Source of the DNA: Bacillota bacterium
GTDB lineage: Bacteria > Bacillota_A > Clostridia > Christensenellales > Aristaeellaceae
Assembly (NCBI GenBank): GCA_023421735.1
Contig: JAEZSP010000001.1
Span: 62,001 to 126,000, forward strand
Reading direction: 5' to 3'
DNA: 64,000 nt
The notes beneath the pieces were generated by a model. The model saw only the letters and a program-made list of their open reading frames with translations, was not told the DNA's origin and did not search any database. Positions 47,208 through 56,830 of the stretch are shown here, piece after piece; position 1 is the stretch's first letter; the number at the start of each line of letters is the position of its first letter. Position numbers and translations under genes: made by a program.

Positions 47208-48640
47208 CAACCGCCGTGCTCCGTCAGGAGCTTAATCTTCATATCGTACAACTTTTCAGATAGGTTCAGGTAATGGACGTGCGGATTCACAAACCGCGTC
47301 TCTTCCTCCCAAATCTCATCCTTCATCTGTTTCTGTACATAGGCGCGGATTTCCGGAAGCGTGGGCAGATCATACACGCGCTTTCCGCCGCGGAAGACGG
47401 GCACGCGCAAAAGCTCGATGGTAAATTCAACGAGCGGGATGCGCTTCCACGGCTTCACAGAATCGACCACCGCCATGCCGGAGGTAAGTTTTTCGCCCTC
47501 GCAGGTCAAAAGATCGGCGATGGCCTTCCCGGCGCGATTGTACATGCGGTAGAGCGTCTTCTTGCCGGGATTGATGATTTTTTCCACGTTTTCGGAAATC
47601 TTGATGCGCGGTTCGAATACGCCATCCTTTTCAACGGCGACGAGCTTGTACACGCCGCCGAACACCGGATCGGACTTCGCGGTGATGAGCCGCTCGCCGA
47701 TGCCGTAGCTGTCAATCTTGGCGCCCTGATCGTTGAGCGAGAGGATCAGATATTCGTCGATGGAATTTGAAACGACGATTTTGCAATCCTCGAGTCCTTC
47801 CTCGTCGAGCAGGCGACGCGTGTACTTTGTCAGATACGCGATGTCCCCCGAATCGATCCGGACGCCCTTGAGCCGTTTGCCCAAGGGTGCGAGCACTTCA
47901 TGCGCGACGCGGATGGCATTGGGAAGTCCGGATTTCACGACGCTATAGGTATCGATGAGGAGCGTGCACGCATCGGGGTAGAGCTCGGCATAGGCCTTAA
48001 AGGCATCGTATTCACTGGGGAAGAGCTGCACCCAGGAGTGCGCCATGGTGCCCACCGCAGGCACGCCGAACTTCATGTCGGCGGAGACCGTAGCGGTCGC
48101 GTGGACGCCGCCGATGTATGCGGCGCGCGTGCCGTACTCCGCCGCGTCCGCGCCCTGCGCGCGCCGTGCGCCAAATTCCATGACGAGCGCACCTTTTGCC
48201 GCGCGGCAGATGCGGTTCGCCTTGGTCGCAATGACGGATTCGTGATTGACAAACAGGAGAATTGCCGTCTCAACGAGCTGCGCCTCAATCAGGGAGGCCG
48301 TCACCGTCAAAAGCGGCGTATTCGGATAGACGATCGTGCCCTCCGGCACTGCGTCGATATCGCCCGTAAATTTAAAATCGCGCAGGTATTCGAGGAATCC
48401 CTCGTCAAAAATCCCCTTATTGCGCAAAAACACGATGTCCGCGTCGGTGAAATGCATGTTTTCGATGTAGTCCACCACCTGCTCGAGTCCCGCGAATACC
48501 GCGTAGCCCGCGCGATCCGGGTTCGTGCGATAAAACACATCGAACACGGCTTTTGTGTTTTGAAACCCCAGTTTATAGTATCCGTTTGCCATTGTCAGCT
48601 CATAAAAATCCATGAGCATCGTCAGGTTTCTGTCGTCCAT
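47207..48640 (-). CDS. pncB: Nicotinate phosphoribosyltransferase
   Basis: A 477-residue NAPRTase: LTMLMDFYELTMANGYY at the start, FGARRAQG, GVHATATVSADMKFG, the GTMAHSWVQLF loop with the phosphorylated His, and GVRIDSGDI. It condenses nicotinate with PRPP, coupled to ATP hydrolysis, to give NaMN, which NadD uses next. It lies between niaR and nadD, overlapping each by one base, so the three are translated as a unit. Start ATG 48640. Confidence 0.94.
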   Translation of the reverse strand: MDDRNLTMLMDFYELTMANGYYKLGFQNTKAVFDVFYRTNPDRAGYAVFAGLEQVVDYIENMHFTDADIVFLRNKGIFDEGFLEYLRDFKFTGDIDAVPEGTIVYPNTPLLTVTASLIEAQLVETAILLFVNHESVIATKANRICRAAKGALVMEFGARRAQGADAAEYGTRAAYIGGVHATATVSADMKFGVPAVGTMAHSWVQLFPSEYDAFKAYAELYPDACTLLIDTYSVVKSGLPNAIRVAHEVLAPLGKRLKGVRIDSGDIAYLTKYTRRLLDEEGLEDCKIVVSNSIDEYLILSLNDQGAKIDSYGIGERLITAKSDPVFGGVYKLVAVEKDGVFEPRIKISENVEKIINPGKKTLYRMYNRAGKAIADLLTCEGEKLTSGMAVVDSVKPWKRIPLVEFTIELLRVPVFRGGKRVYDLPTLPEIRAYVQKQMKDEIWEEETRFVNPHVHYLNLSEKLYDMKIKLLTEHGG

Positions 48641-49164
48641 CAGTCAATCTCCTCCGTACCGGCGATACCCGCTGCGCACAGCGCACCGATCATCATTTCA
48701 AATTCTGCGCGGCTTTCACAGCCCACGGTGTGCAAATGTGCGCCCTCCGTGAGCGCCGAGAGCGGACGCCCCTTTGACTTTTCCATTTTTTCCACAAACG
48801 CGCGCGCATCGCGCCGCGAGCGAATATAAACCTCCGCCGTGATGATCCCATACACCGGGTGCTCAATCGAAATATCCAAGACCGTCCCGCCGTTATCGAC
48901 GATGATGTCAAATTCCGTGAGGATGTCATCCGGTCCGTGGCGACAGGCAATTTGATCGACATAGCCAAACGCCCGTCCTCCGCCCAGCACATAGCCGCGC
49001 GACGTCGCGGTAATGTCAGAACCCCGCTCGCGCAGGATCGCAACATCCGAAACGATGATTTGCCGACTCACGCCGAGTTCAGACGCGAGCTGGGTTGCCG
49101 TCACACGCGCTCCGTCTTCCAGCGCCCGTAGAATCAATTCCCTGCGCTCCTCCGGTTTTTTCAT
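48640..49164 (-). CDS. niaR: Niacin-responsive repressor NiaR
   Basis: About 174 residues: an N-terminal winged helix-turn-helix (ERRELILRALEDGARVTATQLASELGVSRQ) and a C-terminal 3H domain with the three-histidine pattern (EHPVYG and GAHLHTVG), which binds nicotinate. NiaR (YrxA) represses NAD biosynthesis and niacin uptake genes when niacin is present. It leads the pncB-nadD operon and is divergent from a permease. The start is ATG 49164 or GTG 49173; the latter is 4 bases after GGGAG, the former 13. Confidence 0.9.
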   Translation of the reverse strand: MKKPEERRELILRALEDGARVTATQLASELGVSRQIIVSDVAILRERGSDITATSRGYVLGGGRAFGYVDQIACRHGPDDILTEFDIIVDNGGTVLDISIEHPVYGIITAEVYIRSRRDARAFVEKMEKSKGRPLSALTEGAHLHTVGCESRAEFEMMIGALCAAGIAGTEEID

Positions 49165-49181
49165 ATGTTTCACAAGACTCC

Positions 49182-49231
49182 CTTGACACTTTACACGAGG
49201 TATTATATAATCTGTCACGACATGTGTCAAG
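49182..49231. promoter_or_regulatory. Face-to-face consensus promoters with CTTGACAC inverted repeat
   Basis: Plus strand: TTGACA (49183-49188), 17 bases, TATAAT (49206-49211), for the permease. Minus strand: TTGACA (49230-49225), 17 bases, TATAAT (49207-49202), for niaR. The two -10 boxes overlap by 2 bases, and the -35 boxes lie in an 8-bp inverted repeat CTTGACAC/GTGTCAAG. This is the likely NiaR operator region. Confidence 0.8.
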
Positions 49232-49250
49232 ACAGAAAGGCGGCGGTTCA

Positions 49251-50273
49251 ATGTCGGCATTCAAGGCGTACCTCGATCGCAAGGACGTACACATTTCGGC
49301 GAAGCGGTATTTCGTCGATGCAATGGGCGCGATGGCGCTGGGTCTGTTTGCATCCCTGCTCATTGGGACGATTTTCTCGCAGCTCTCCGATCTTCTGCAC
49401 TTTCCGTGGCTTGCCACGGCAGCCGGGTACGCGAAGTCCGCGACCGGGCCGGCGATGGCGTGCGCCATCGGCATGGCGTTGCGCGCGCCAAATCTCGTCC
49501 TGTTTTCCCTCTTGGGGGTCGGTGCCGGCGCAAACGCGCTGGGCGGGCCGCTCGGGACACTTTTTTGCGCGATCTTTGCAAGCGAGGTCGGCAAGCTGGT
49601 TTCGAAGACCACGAAGGTAGACATCCTCGTCACCCCGACGGTTACGATCCTCTCGGGCGTCGCGCTCGCCTCGCTCATCGGCCCCGGCATTTCGCAGCTG
49701 ATGACCTGGCTCGGGAACCTGATCATGTCGGCCACCGAACTGCAGCCCTTCCTGATGGGCGCCATCGTTTCCGTGATCGTCGGTATGATCCTTACTTTGC
49801 CCATCAGTTCCGCCGCGATATGTACGATGCTTTCCCTCACCGGCCTCGCAGGCGGTGCGGCGACCGCCGGATGCTGCGCACAGATGGTCGGCTTTGCGGT
49901 CATGTCGTTTTATGAGAACCGCTGGGGTGGGCTCGTGGCACAGGGGCTGGGTACATCGATGCTCCAAATGGGCAATATCGTGAAAAACCCGCGCGTCTGG
50001 ATTCCCCCGACGCTTGCAGCCGCGATCACAGGGCCGATTGCGACCATGGTCTTCGCAATGCAAAACGGCATCCCGGTTGCTTCCGGCATGGGCACCTGCG
50101 GACTCGTCGGTCCCATCGGCGTCATGGCGTGGGACGGATTCGGCTCGGCTTGGAGCTGGGTCGGGTTGATTGCCGTGTGCTTCGTATTGCCCGCGATCCT
50201 GACGCCCCTCATCGCGCTCCCGATGCGCAAAATGGGCTGGATCAAGCAGGGGGATTTGAAGCTCGACCTTTGA
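49251..50273 (+). CDS. PTS_EIIC_2/PfoR-like membrane permease, candidate niacin transporter
   Basis: A 340-residue hydrophobic protein with eight to ten membrane segments, of the PfoR/PTS_EIIC_2 family (YFVDAMGAMALGLFASLLIG, TGPAMACAIGMAL, LGGPLGTLFCAIF, SGMGTCGLVGPIG). Members resemble the membrane domain of PTS sugar permeases but lack IIA and IIB parts, and none are nearby. Because it is divergent from niaR on mirrored promoters, nicotinate uptake is a reasonable hypothesis; the known NiaR-controlled carriers NiaP and NiaX are unrelated in sequence. ATG 49251 with AAAGG upstream. Its last 32 bases overlap the convergent MMPL gene. Confidence 0.75.
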   Translation: MSAFKAYLDRKDVHISAKRYFVDAMGAMALGLFASLLIGTIFSQLSDLLHFPWLATAAGYAKSATGPAMACAIGMALRAPNLVLFSLLGVGAGANALGGPLGTLFCAIFASEVGKLVSKTTKVDILVTPTVTILSGVALASLIGPGISQLMTWLGNLIMSATELQPFLMGAIVSVIVGMILTLPISSAAICTMLSLTGLAGGAATAGCCAQMVGFAVMSFYENRWGGLVAQGLGTSMLQMGNIVKNPRVWIPPTLAAAITGPIATMVFAMQNGIPVASGMGTCGLVGPIGVMAWDGFGSAWSWVGLIAVCFVLPAILTPLIALPMRKMGWIKQGDLKLDL

Positions 50274-52422
50274 CGAACCGATCGAAGATCGCAAGAAGCG
50301 ACGGAAGCAGCACCAGAATCATGAAGATCGAGATCGCCGCGCCGCGCGAAAGCAAAAGGCCGATCATCGAAATATAGGATACCGTCGTCACTTTGCCCAC
50401 GATGAAGCCCGCGGTCACAAGTATGAGGCCAGAGGTCAATATCGTGGGCAATGATAATGTAATGGCCCTTGAAAGTGCTTCTGCCGGCGGGAGCGTCCTA
50501 CGCGCCGTGCGATAGTGACTGGTCAGCAATATGCCATAATCGATGGTCGCGCCCATCTGCATGGCCACGCAGATGAGATACGACATAAAGAAAATAGGCT
50601 TATTCATGATGTAAGAAGTCGCCATCGTAACCCAGATCGCGCCCTGAATGACGCAAACGAGGAGCACCGGCACCGAAAGCGAACGGAACGAGAGCGCGAT
50701 GATGAGAAGCAGCGCCGCCGCAGTGAGAACCGTCACCCGAATCAGATCGCCCGTAAAAGCGCGGCTGATGTCATAACTGGAGACGGACGAACCAACGATG
50801 CCGAAATCATCGCCGTAAGACGCCCTTGCAAGCTCCACCATTTGTTCGATCACGTCATACGTCTCATCCGACGAGTAAGGCAGATCCAGCGTAAAGATCA
50901 TGCGTGAATAACCGTTTGAGAGAAAGGCGGCCTTTGCGGCGTCGAGCTGGTTTTTCCGCGCGACGATTTTTTCGTCATTCGGCATGGCGGCGATGGCGAC
51001 ATCCATGAGCGCATCTGCGCGCACGCTTTCGCCCAAACCATGCTGACGGAAAAACAGAGCAACGACCGTCTTGGACATGCCGAGCATATCCGAAACGTCC
51101 GACGGCGTGTAGTTCTGAAGTGCAGCCGCGCCCGTTGTGACCATCGCCCGCGCGGATGTGACGACCGGTGCGCCGTCTAGCTGCATTGCGGATACCGCAT
51201 CGACGAGTTCGCGTTGCTTTTCATAGCCCGCATCGCTGCCATCGCTCGGCACAAGCAGCATCACCATATTGTCGGAGCCAAACATTTCATTGACCTGGTG
51301 CGCGGAGAACCGGTCGTCCACATCAATAAACAGATAACGGTTCATCGTCTGGAGCCAGAACGACGCACCGATGATGAGTACCATGACGGCTGCGATTCCC
51401 CAGCGGCCACGCCGCGCGAAAGCGGCAAAGCGCGCGCCGCCGAGGTTCAGCGGACGATGCGCGGTACGCCTGAGCAGACGCGGCATGGAGAGGATGAGCC
51501 CGGGCATGACGAGGAACACCGTCAGCATGCTGATCACGATGCCCTTTGAGAGCACGATGCCGATGTCAAAGCCAATGGTGAAGCTCATGAACAGGAGCGA
51601 AAGGAAACCCGCGACGGTGGTGAGCGCCGAGGACGAAATGGGCATAAAGGTACGCGCCAACGCCTGGATCATGGCGTCCCTGTCTTCCATGCCGTCCGCC
51701 TTCATGGCGCCGTACATGTGAAGGAGCATGATCGCATAATCCATCGAGAGCGCGAGCTGCAAGATGGCGCAAACCGCAAAAGTCACAAACGAGATGGTGC
51801 CGAACACCCAGTTGGTACCCATGTTGATGAGAATCGAAATCGCGAGCACGAAAAGGATTGGGATCGGTTCTGCCCAAGCCCGCGAGGTGGCAAGCAAAAC
51901 AAGCAGCACAACCGCAACGGCGATCGCCAGCGCGACGCGAATCTGCCTGGAGAGCGAAGTTTGAATGTCGAGCGTGTTTGCGACCGATCCGGCGACGACC
52001 GTCTCCCCCTCGCCGGAGAACATCGCACGCAGCTTTTCGACGATGGGGATTCCGTCCGCACCGTCCGCAAGTGTGACGTTCACAAGCTGATACCGCACGC
52101 CGTCTTGGGTCTTCTCCCCCGTTTCAGCGTCGTGGGAGGCAAACAGCACGCCGTCAAGCGTCCGAACCGCGTCGATGTCGGATGCAAAGGTCGCGTCGTC
52201 GCGCCCCACGAACATCACGCGCAACTGATCCGAATCCCCGAATGTACGCTTCATGAGCTCGAGCGATTGTTTGGTGAGCGTATCCTCTGAAAGATACGCC
52301 GTAAAATCGTAATTGACGTGTACCTTCGTGACCGTAAACGCGCTTGCAATGGCGATGAGCGCGAAGACGATCAGGATGATCACCCGAAATCGCACAATCG
52401 CGCCCGCGATTCGTTTTGCCAT
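50242..52422 (-). CDS. MMPL/RND-family transporter
   Basis: A 726-residue protein with two repeats of one helix, a large external loop and five helices (helices near residues 13-33, 165-315, 335-355 and 555-715), the MMPL plan. LSMDYAIMLL in the first half and TIDYGILLTSH in the second carry the conserved Asp-Tyr pairs used for proton coupling. Members export lipids, siderophores or drugs in Gram-positives. No regulator or accessory gene is adjacent. GGGG precedes ATG 52422. Confidence 0.88.
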   Translation of the reverse strand: MAKRIAGAIVRFRVIILIVFALIAIASAFTVTKVHVNYDFTAYLSEDTLTKQSLELMKRTFGDSDQLRVMFVGRDDATFASDIDAVRTLDGVLFASHDAETGEKTQDGVRYQLVNVTLADGADGIPIVEKLRAMFSGEGETVVAGSVANTLDIQTSLSRQIRVALAIAVAVVLLVLLATSRAWAEPIPILFVLAISILINMGTNWVFGTISFVTFAVCAILQLALSMDYAIMLLHMYGAMKADGMEDRDAMIQALARTFMPISSSALTTVAGFLSLLFMSFTIGFDIGIVLSKGIVISMLTVFLVMPGLILSMPRLLRRTAHRPLNLGGARFAAFARRGRWGIAAVMVLIIGASFWLQTMNRYLFIDVDDRFSAHQVNEMFGSDNMVMLLVPSDGSDAGYEKQRELVDAVSAMQLDGAPVVTSARAMVTTGAAALQNYTPSDVSDMLGMSKTVVALFFRQHGLGESVRADALMDVAIAAMPNDEKIVARKNQLDAAKAAFLSNGYSRMIFTLDLPYSSDETYDVIEQMVELARASYGDDFGIVGSSVSSYDISRAFTGDLIRVTVLTAAALLLIIALSFRSLSVPVLLVCVIQGAIWVTMATSYIMNKPIFFMSYLICVAMQMGATIDYGILLTSHYRTARRTLPPAEALSRAITLSLPTILTSGLILVTAGFIVGKVTTVSYISMIGLLLSRGAAISIFMILVLLPSLLAIFDRFVKGRASNPPA

Positions 52423-52448
52423 ATATCCCCTTTACTGGTTCCAATGTC

Positions 52449-52494
52449 AAAAAATCCGTTCCCCGGACGAGTCGCAATGCGGCCGACCGGGGAA
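52449..52494 (-). terminator. Intrinsic terminator after metA
   Basis: On the minus strand TTCCCCGG pairs with CCGGGGAA around a partly paired loop (GTCG with CGAC), followed by CGGA and TTTTTT. Confidence 0.83.
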
Positions 52495-52514
52495 TGCGCA
52501 ACCTTTCGGCACTA

Positions 52515-53432
52515 TCAGCTGATCGTCGTAATGTCGTAGGGCGTCGTCTGGTACACATAGTAGTTAAGCCAGTTTGAATACAGGAGATTCCCGTGCCCAC
52601 GCCAGGTCACCATCGGCTCCTGCGTATCATCATCGTTCGGAAAATAATTCTTGGGAACCGCGGTATCGAGCCCGGCTTGTTTGTCGCGTTCGTACTCGAG
52701 CTTGAGCGTGTTCTCGTCATATTCACTGTGCCCGGTGATGAAAATCTGCCTGCCGAGCTTTGTGGCGAGCGCGTAGAGACCCGCTTCGTCCGACGAGGCG
52801 AGGATCTTCACCTGCGGCACCTGGAGGATGTCCTCGCGCAGGATCGTGGTATAGCGCGACTGGGGCACCATGAAGTTGTCGTCGAAGCCCCGCATGAGCA
52901 TCGAGTGCCTGTGCTCAATCTTGTGCGGATACACGCCGAAGAGCTTTTGGGGGAGCTTGACCTTTCCGATGCCGTAATGGTAATAGAGCGCCGCCTGCGC
53001 CGCCCAGCAGATGTGAAACGTGCTGGTGACGTTGGTCTTTGACCACTCCATAACGCGGCAGAGTTCGTCCCAATAGTCGACCTCCTCGAATTCGAGGTGC
53101 TCAACCGGTGCACCGGTGATGATGAGGCCGTCAAATTTCTGATCCTTCACCTCATCAAAAGTCTTATAAAACGCCAGCATGTGGTCGGAGGGCGTGTTCT
53201 TCGATTCATGCGTGCTCATGTGAAGAAGCTCCAGCTCCACCTGCAGCGGCGTATTGCCCAGAAGCCGCGCGAGCTGCGTCTCGGTAGCGATCTTGGTGGG
53301 CATGAGGTTCAGCAGCGCAATTTTAAGCGGACGAATGTCCTGCGTAAGCGCGCGGGTCTCCGTGATGACGAATATATTTTCACTCAGCAGCGTCTCCGTC
53401 GCGGGAAGGCTGTTGGGTATTTTAATAGGCAT
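52515..53432 (-). CDS. metA: Homoserine O-acetyltransferase, MetA type
   Basis: A 305-residue MetA-fold acyltransferase with Cys142 ([11 protein letters not shown]), His235 and Glu237 (TGHSEYD). Residue 111 is Glu (GAPVEHLEF). In this family Glu111 selects acetyl-CoA and Gly111 succinyl-CoA, so the product should be O-acetylhomoserine, matching the MetY gene beside it. MPIKIP at ATG 53432 is the conserved N-terminus, with GAGGAGG 8 bases upstream. It is the last gene of a murJ-metY-metA run on the minus strand and is followed by a terminator. No S-box or T-box leader is seen before metY or metA. Confidence 0.94.
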   Translation of the reverse strand: MPIKIPNSLPATETLLSENIFVITETRALTQDIRPLKIALLNLMPTKIATETQLARLLGNTPLQVELELLHMSTHESKNTPSDHMLAFYKTFDEVKDQKFDGLIITGAPVEHLEFEEVDYWDELCRVMEWSKTNVTSTFHICWAAQAALYYHYGIGKVKLPQKLFGVYPHKIEHRHSMLMRGFDDNFMVPQSRYTTILREDILQVPQVKILASSDEAGLYALATKLGRQIFITGHSEYDENTLKLEYERDKQAGLDTAVPKNYFPNDDDTQEPMVTWRGHGNLLYSNWLNYYVYQTTPYDITTIS

Positions 53433-53445
53433 GTAGACAACCTCC

Positions 53446-54726
53446 TCAGCGTGTCTGTTCGAGTGCCTGCGCGATGTCCCGGATGATGTCATCCGCGTTC
53501 TCAATACCGATGGACATGCGCACCATTTCGGGCTTGACGCCGCACTGATCGAGCTGCTCGTCGGTGAGCTGGCGATGCGTGGTGCTCGCGGGATGAAGCG
53601 CCGAGGTGCGGATGTCTGCGACATGCACGACGATGGCGGCAAGCTTCAGGGAATCCAGGAACTTCATCGCCGCTTCCCTGCCCCCCTTGACGCCGAAGGA
53701 GATAACGCCGCTCGCGCCGTTTTTCAGGTACTTATCGGCGCGCTCTTTTTGATCGGAAGACGCAAGGCCGGGATAGTTGACCCACGAAACGAGTTCGCTC
53801 TTTTCAAGGAACCGGGCAACGCGAAGCGCGTTCTGGGAATGGCGCTCCATGCGCAGCGCAAGCGTATCGAGGCCAAGATTGATGATGAAAGCGGAAAGCG
53901 GCTGCTGAATCGCACCCAGATCGCGCATGAGCTGTACGCGCGCCTTGGTGATATACGCCTGCGCGCCAAAGTCGTGGACGTAGCGCACGCCGTGGTAGGA
54001 CTCGTCGGGTTCTGTCATCTCCGGGAATTTGCCGGAAGCCGCCCAGTCGAACGTGCCGCCATCGACGATCACGCCGCCGACGACCGTCGCATGGCCGTCC
54101 ATATATTTCGTCGTCGAATGGACCACGATATCCGCGCCAAATTCAAACGGGCGGCAGAGAATCGGCGTGGGGAACGTGTTATCCACGATGAGCGGCAGCC
54201 CGTGCGCATGCGCAAGATTTGCAAACCGCTCAATGTCAAAGACGCACAGCGCGGGGTTTGCGATGGTCTCGCCAAAGACCAGGCGCGTGTTTTCATCGAT
54301 GGATTTGCCGATCTCCTCGTCTGAAAGATCAGGTCTAACGAAGCGCACCTCAATGCCCATGCGCTTCATGGTCACGGCAAACAGATTGACCGTGCCGCCG
54401 TAAATGGTCGAAACGCTCACGATATTCTGCCCGGCAGAGGTAATATTCAAAACGGACATCAAAGACGCCGCCTGTCCAGCAGAGGTGAGCATCGCGCCGA
54501 CGCCGCCTTCCAGCATGGCGATTTTTTTCTCGACAAGTTCAAGCGTCGGATTCGAGATCCGGCTGTACATGTGGCCGGCCGCCTTCAAATCAAATAGCTG
54601 ACCAAGCATGTCCGCGGAATCGTACTTGTACGTCGTCGACTGATAGATCGGCATGACCCGGGGCTCCCCATTCTTGGGCTCGTATCCGCCCTGGACACAC
54701 AAAGTATCGATTGAAACCTTTTCCAT
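53446..54726 (-). CDS. metY: O-acetylhomoserine sulfhydrylase (MetY)
   Basis: A 426-residue PLP enzyme of the Cys/Met metabolism family: [27 protein letters not shown], and the PLP lysine in [11 protein letters not shown] (Lys207). It forms homocysteine from O-acetylhomoserine and sulfide. Length and the [13 protein letters not shown] stretch are typical of MetY rather than cystathionine synthase. ATG 54726 is preceded by AAGGAGG, which lies across the murJ stop, and the gap to murJ is 4 bases, so translation may be coupled. Confidence 0.94.
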   Translation of the reverse strand: MEKVSIDTLCVQGGYEPKNGEPRVMPIYQSTTYKYDSADMLGQLFDLKAAGHMYSRISNPTLELVEKKIAMLEGGVGAMLTSAGQAASLMSVLNITSAGQNIVSVSTIYGGTVNLFAVTMKRMGIEVRFVRPDLSDEEIGKSIDENTRLVFGETIANPALCVFDIERFANLAHAHGLPLIVDNTFPTPILCRPFEFGADIVVHSTTKYMDGHATVVGGVIVDGGTFDWAASGKFPEMTEPDESYHGVRYVHDFGAQAYITKARVQLMRDLGAIQQPLSAFIINLGLDTLALRMERHSQNALRVARFLEKSELVSWVNYPGLASSDQKERADKYLKNGASGVISFGVKGGREAAMKFLDSLKLAAIVVHVADIRTSALHPASTTHRQLTDEQLDQCGVKPEMVRMSIGIENADDIIRDIAQALEQTR

Positions 54727-54730
54727 ATGC

Positions 54731-56272
54731 CTACCTCCTTCTTTCGTTTGCGGCGCCGCCCACAAGCGACATGAGTTGCCGCTCGCCCAACGCCAAGAGC
54801 ATGAACAGATACGCGAGGCCGGAAACCAGAGTCACCGCCGCGAGCCGCAGGAACACATGCAGCGCTCCACGCATTTCGGGCAAAAGCCAATTAATGGCAA
54901 AGGCGACGAGGACGCACAGAGCGCCTGCCGCGCATATCTTCAGGATGTCAACCGCGATTGATTTCAGGCCGAATTGACCCATTTTCCGCCGAAACAGAAT
55001 GAACATGACCGTCATCGAGGCAAAGCCGACGATGGAGGTGCCAAGCGCAAGGCCGTTGATGCCCATCAGGTGCCCGAGCACCCAGTCGAGAAGCGTGTTC
55101 AGCGCCAGTCCAGCGAGCGTTACCAGAAAGGGCGTCCTCGTATCCTGCATGGCGTGAAACGCCCGGCTCAAAAGATCGCGTACGCCGAACGCAAGCACGC
55201 CGAGTATGAAAAACAGGAACGCGCCCGCCGTAATCTGTACCGATGTTTCCCCGAATTTGCCGCGTTCGTATGCAAGGCGCACGATGTCGTCAGACATCAC
55301 AATCGAGATTGCGGTGATCGGCACGACGATGAGGGCAACCATTTCGAGCGCCTTTTTGATGATCGCGATGCTTCCGCTCCTGTCTTTTCCGGCGATCAGC
55401 CCTGAGAGCTTTGAAAACATGATCGTGGTGATCGGCACCACCAGCACGCCCGAGACGAATGTAATGAGTTTATAGCCATAATTGAGCGCGGAAAGGGCGC
55501 GCTCCGAAACCAGCGTGGCAAAAAACGAGTCGATCATGTGATTGAGCTCGCTGACCGCCATGGAGAGAATCGCCGGGAGCGCGAGAATCAAAAGCCGCCT
55601 GAACCGCGGATCATTCAGATCCACATGAGGCGTATAACGGAACCAGCCCGTGAGATACGGGATCTGGATGAGCACCTGCAAAACGCCCGCGGCGACCACG
55701 CCCCACGCGATGGCGTCGATCCCATACCGTTTGGAAAAGAACACCGCCGCGACGATGATCGTGAAGCTCAACGGAAAACCCGTCAGTTGCGCGGCAACAT
55801 ACTTTTCCCGCGCGTTTAAAAGGCTCGACATGACGATCGAGGTCACGTTAAACAACAACGAGAGCATCATGATCCTGGTGAGCCGCGTCGCCAAAGCGAT
55901 TTTTTCCGCGTCAAAGCCGGGGAACACAACATGAACCAACGGCCTTGCGAGCACATACATGATGACCGAAACGATCAGCGCAGCAAGGCCGAATATGTTC
56001 ATGGCGTTGTTGGCAAACGCGTTCGCGGCCTTTATGCTGCCCTCTTTGCGCGCCCCTATATAGAGCGGGATGAGGGTCGATGTAATGCAGGAACTAAACA
56101 ACAGGATCGGCAAATAGAACAGGCTGTACGAGGCGACATACGCGTCGTTTTCGACCCCCGTGCCGAAATAACCTGCCATGACCATCTCGCGGGCTAAACC
56201 GACGAGCTTGGATGCGATGATGACGACCGTCACAAGCGCCGTCGCCCGAAAAACCTTTTCAGTACGCGTCAT
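54731..56272 (-). CDS. murJ: Lipid II flippase MurJ
   Basis: A 513-residue MATE-like membrane protein of the MviN/MurJ family with about fourteen helices: SKLVGLAREMVMAGYFG, NDAYVASYSLFYLPILLFSS, SELNHMIDSFFATLVSERALSALNYGYKL. It flips lipid II outward for peptidoglycan synthesis; the Arg in GLAREM and the Arg in SERALS are conserved. GGAAGG lies 5 bases before ATG 56272, 29 bases after an extended -10 promoter. Its place ahead of metY-metA in one run is odd and probably without functional meaning. Confidence 0.92.
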   Translation of the reverse strand: MTRTEKVFRATALVTVVIIASKLVGLAREMVMAGYFGTGVENDAYVASYSLFYLPILLFSSCITSTLIPLYIGARKEGSIKAANAFANNAMNIFGLAALIVSVIMYVLARPLVHVVFPGFDAEKIALATRLTRIMMLSLLFNVTSIVMSSLLNAREKYVAAQLTGFPLSFTIIVAAVFFSKRYGIDAIAWGVVAAGVLQVLIQIPYLTGWFRYTPHVDLNDPRFRRLLILALPAILSMAVSELNHMIDSFFATLVSERALSALNYGYKLITFVSGVLVVPITTIMFSKLSGLIAGKDRSGSIAIIKKALEMVALIVVPITAISIVMSDDIVRLAYERGKFGETSVQITAGAFLFFILGVLAFGVRDLLSRAFHAMQDTRTPFLVTLAGLALNTLLDWVLGHLMGINGLALGTSIVGFASMTVMFILFRRKMGQFGLKSIAVDILKICAAGALCVLVAFAINWLLPEMRGALHVFLRLAAVTLVSGLAYLFMLLALGERQLMSLVGGAANERRR

Positions 56273-56300
56273 TGTCACCTTCCGAATGTGCTTCATGCGA

Positions 56301-56329
56301 TTATAGCACACTCTGCCGCTTCGTTCATG
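56301..56329 (-). promoter_or_regulatory. Extended -10 promoter of the murJ-metY-metA operon
   Basis: On the minus strand TGCTATAAT with ATGAAC at 17 bases as a partial -35. Confidence 0.6.
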
Positions 56330-56365
56330 AATGTTATGGTTAATTTCCGCCGCTCGCGGACAATC

Positions 56366-56830
56366 TCACAGGCGCAACAGGCGGGGTACGGCTTTTCCGT
56401 TTTCGATTTCGAGCTCCGCAAAGCGCCCGGCCTGCAAAGCGCCCGGATTGACGAGCAGCGCGTTGCCCACATACCCCGAAAAGGGAACGTGCGTATGCCC
56501 GAACAGCGCAACCGCGCAATGAAGCTCCTCCGCGTGATACGACAGCTTGGCCAGGCTGGATTTGACCCCATATTTGTCTCCGTGTGCCAGCAGCATGCGG
56601 ACGCCGCCCACTTTCACCTCGATCTCCCGCGCATCGCGCGAGAAAAAATCGCAGTTGCCCGCAACAAAGAGAACTTTGCGGTCAAGGCGCTCCGACAGCC
56701 GCTTTGCGTCGCCCACCATGTCGCCCAGATGGAACACATGATCGTATTCGCGCGCGGCAATAAACTGCGCGACGAGCTCAAGCATGCCCGTCGCGTCGTG
56801 CGAATCGGAAAGGACCGCGATCCGCGTCAT
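56366..56830 (-). CDS. YfcE/YsnB-type metallophosphoesterase
   Basis: A 154-residue phosphodiesterase with all metal motifs: [28 protein letters not shown] and FGHTHVP. The small MJ0936/YfcE class hydrolyses phosphodiesters with Mn2+ or Ni2+; its cell role is unclear. It follows the rph-rdgB fusion with a 4-base overlap, exactly as ysnB follows rph-ysnA in Bacillus. Confidence 0.9.
   Translation of the reverse strand: MTRIAVLSDSHDATGMLELVAQFIAAREYDHVFHLGDMVGDAKRLSERLDRKVLFVAGNCDFFSRDAREIEVKVGGVRMLLAHGDKYGVKSSLAKLSYHAEELHCAVALFGHTHVPFSGYVGNALLVNPGALQAGRFAELEIENGKAVPRLLRL

Noticed and set aside
53433..54765. SAM or T-box riboswitch in the metY-metA operon
   Set aside because: The leader before metY is 4 bases after murJ and that before metA is 13 bases; no riboswitch core is present.
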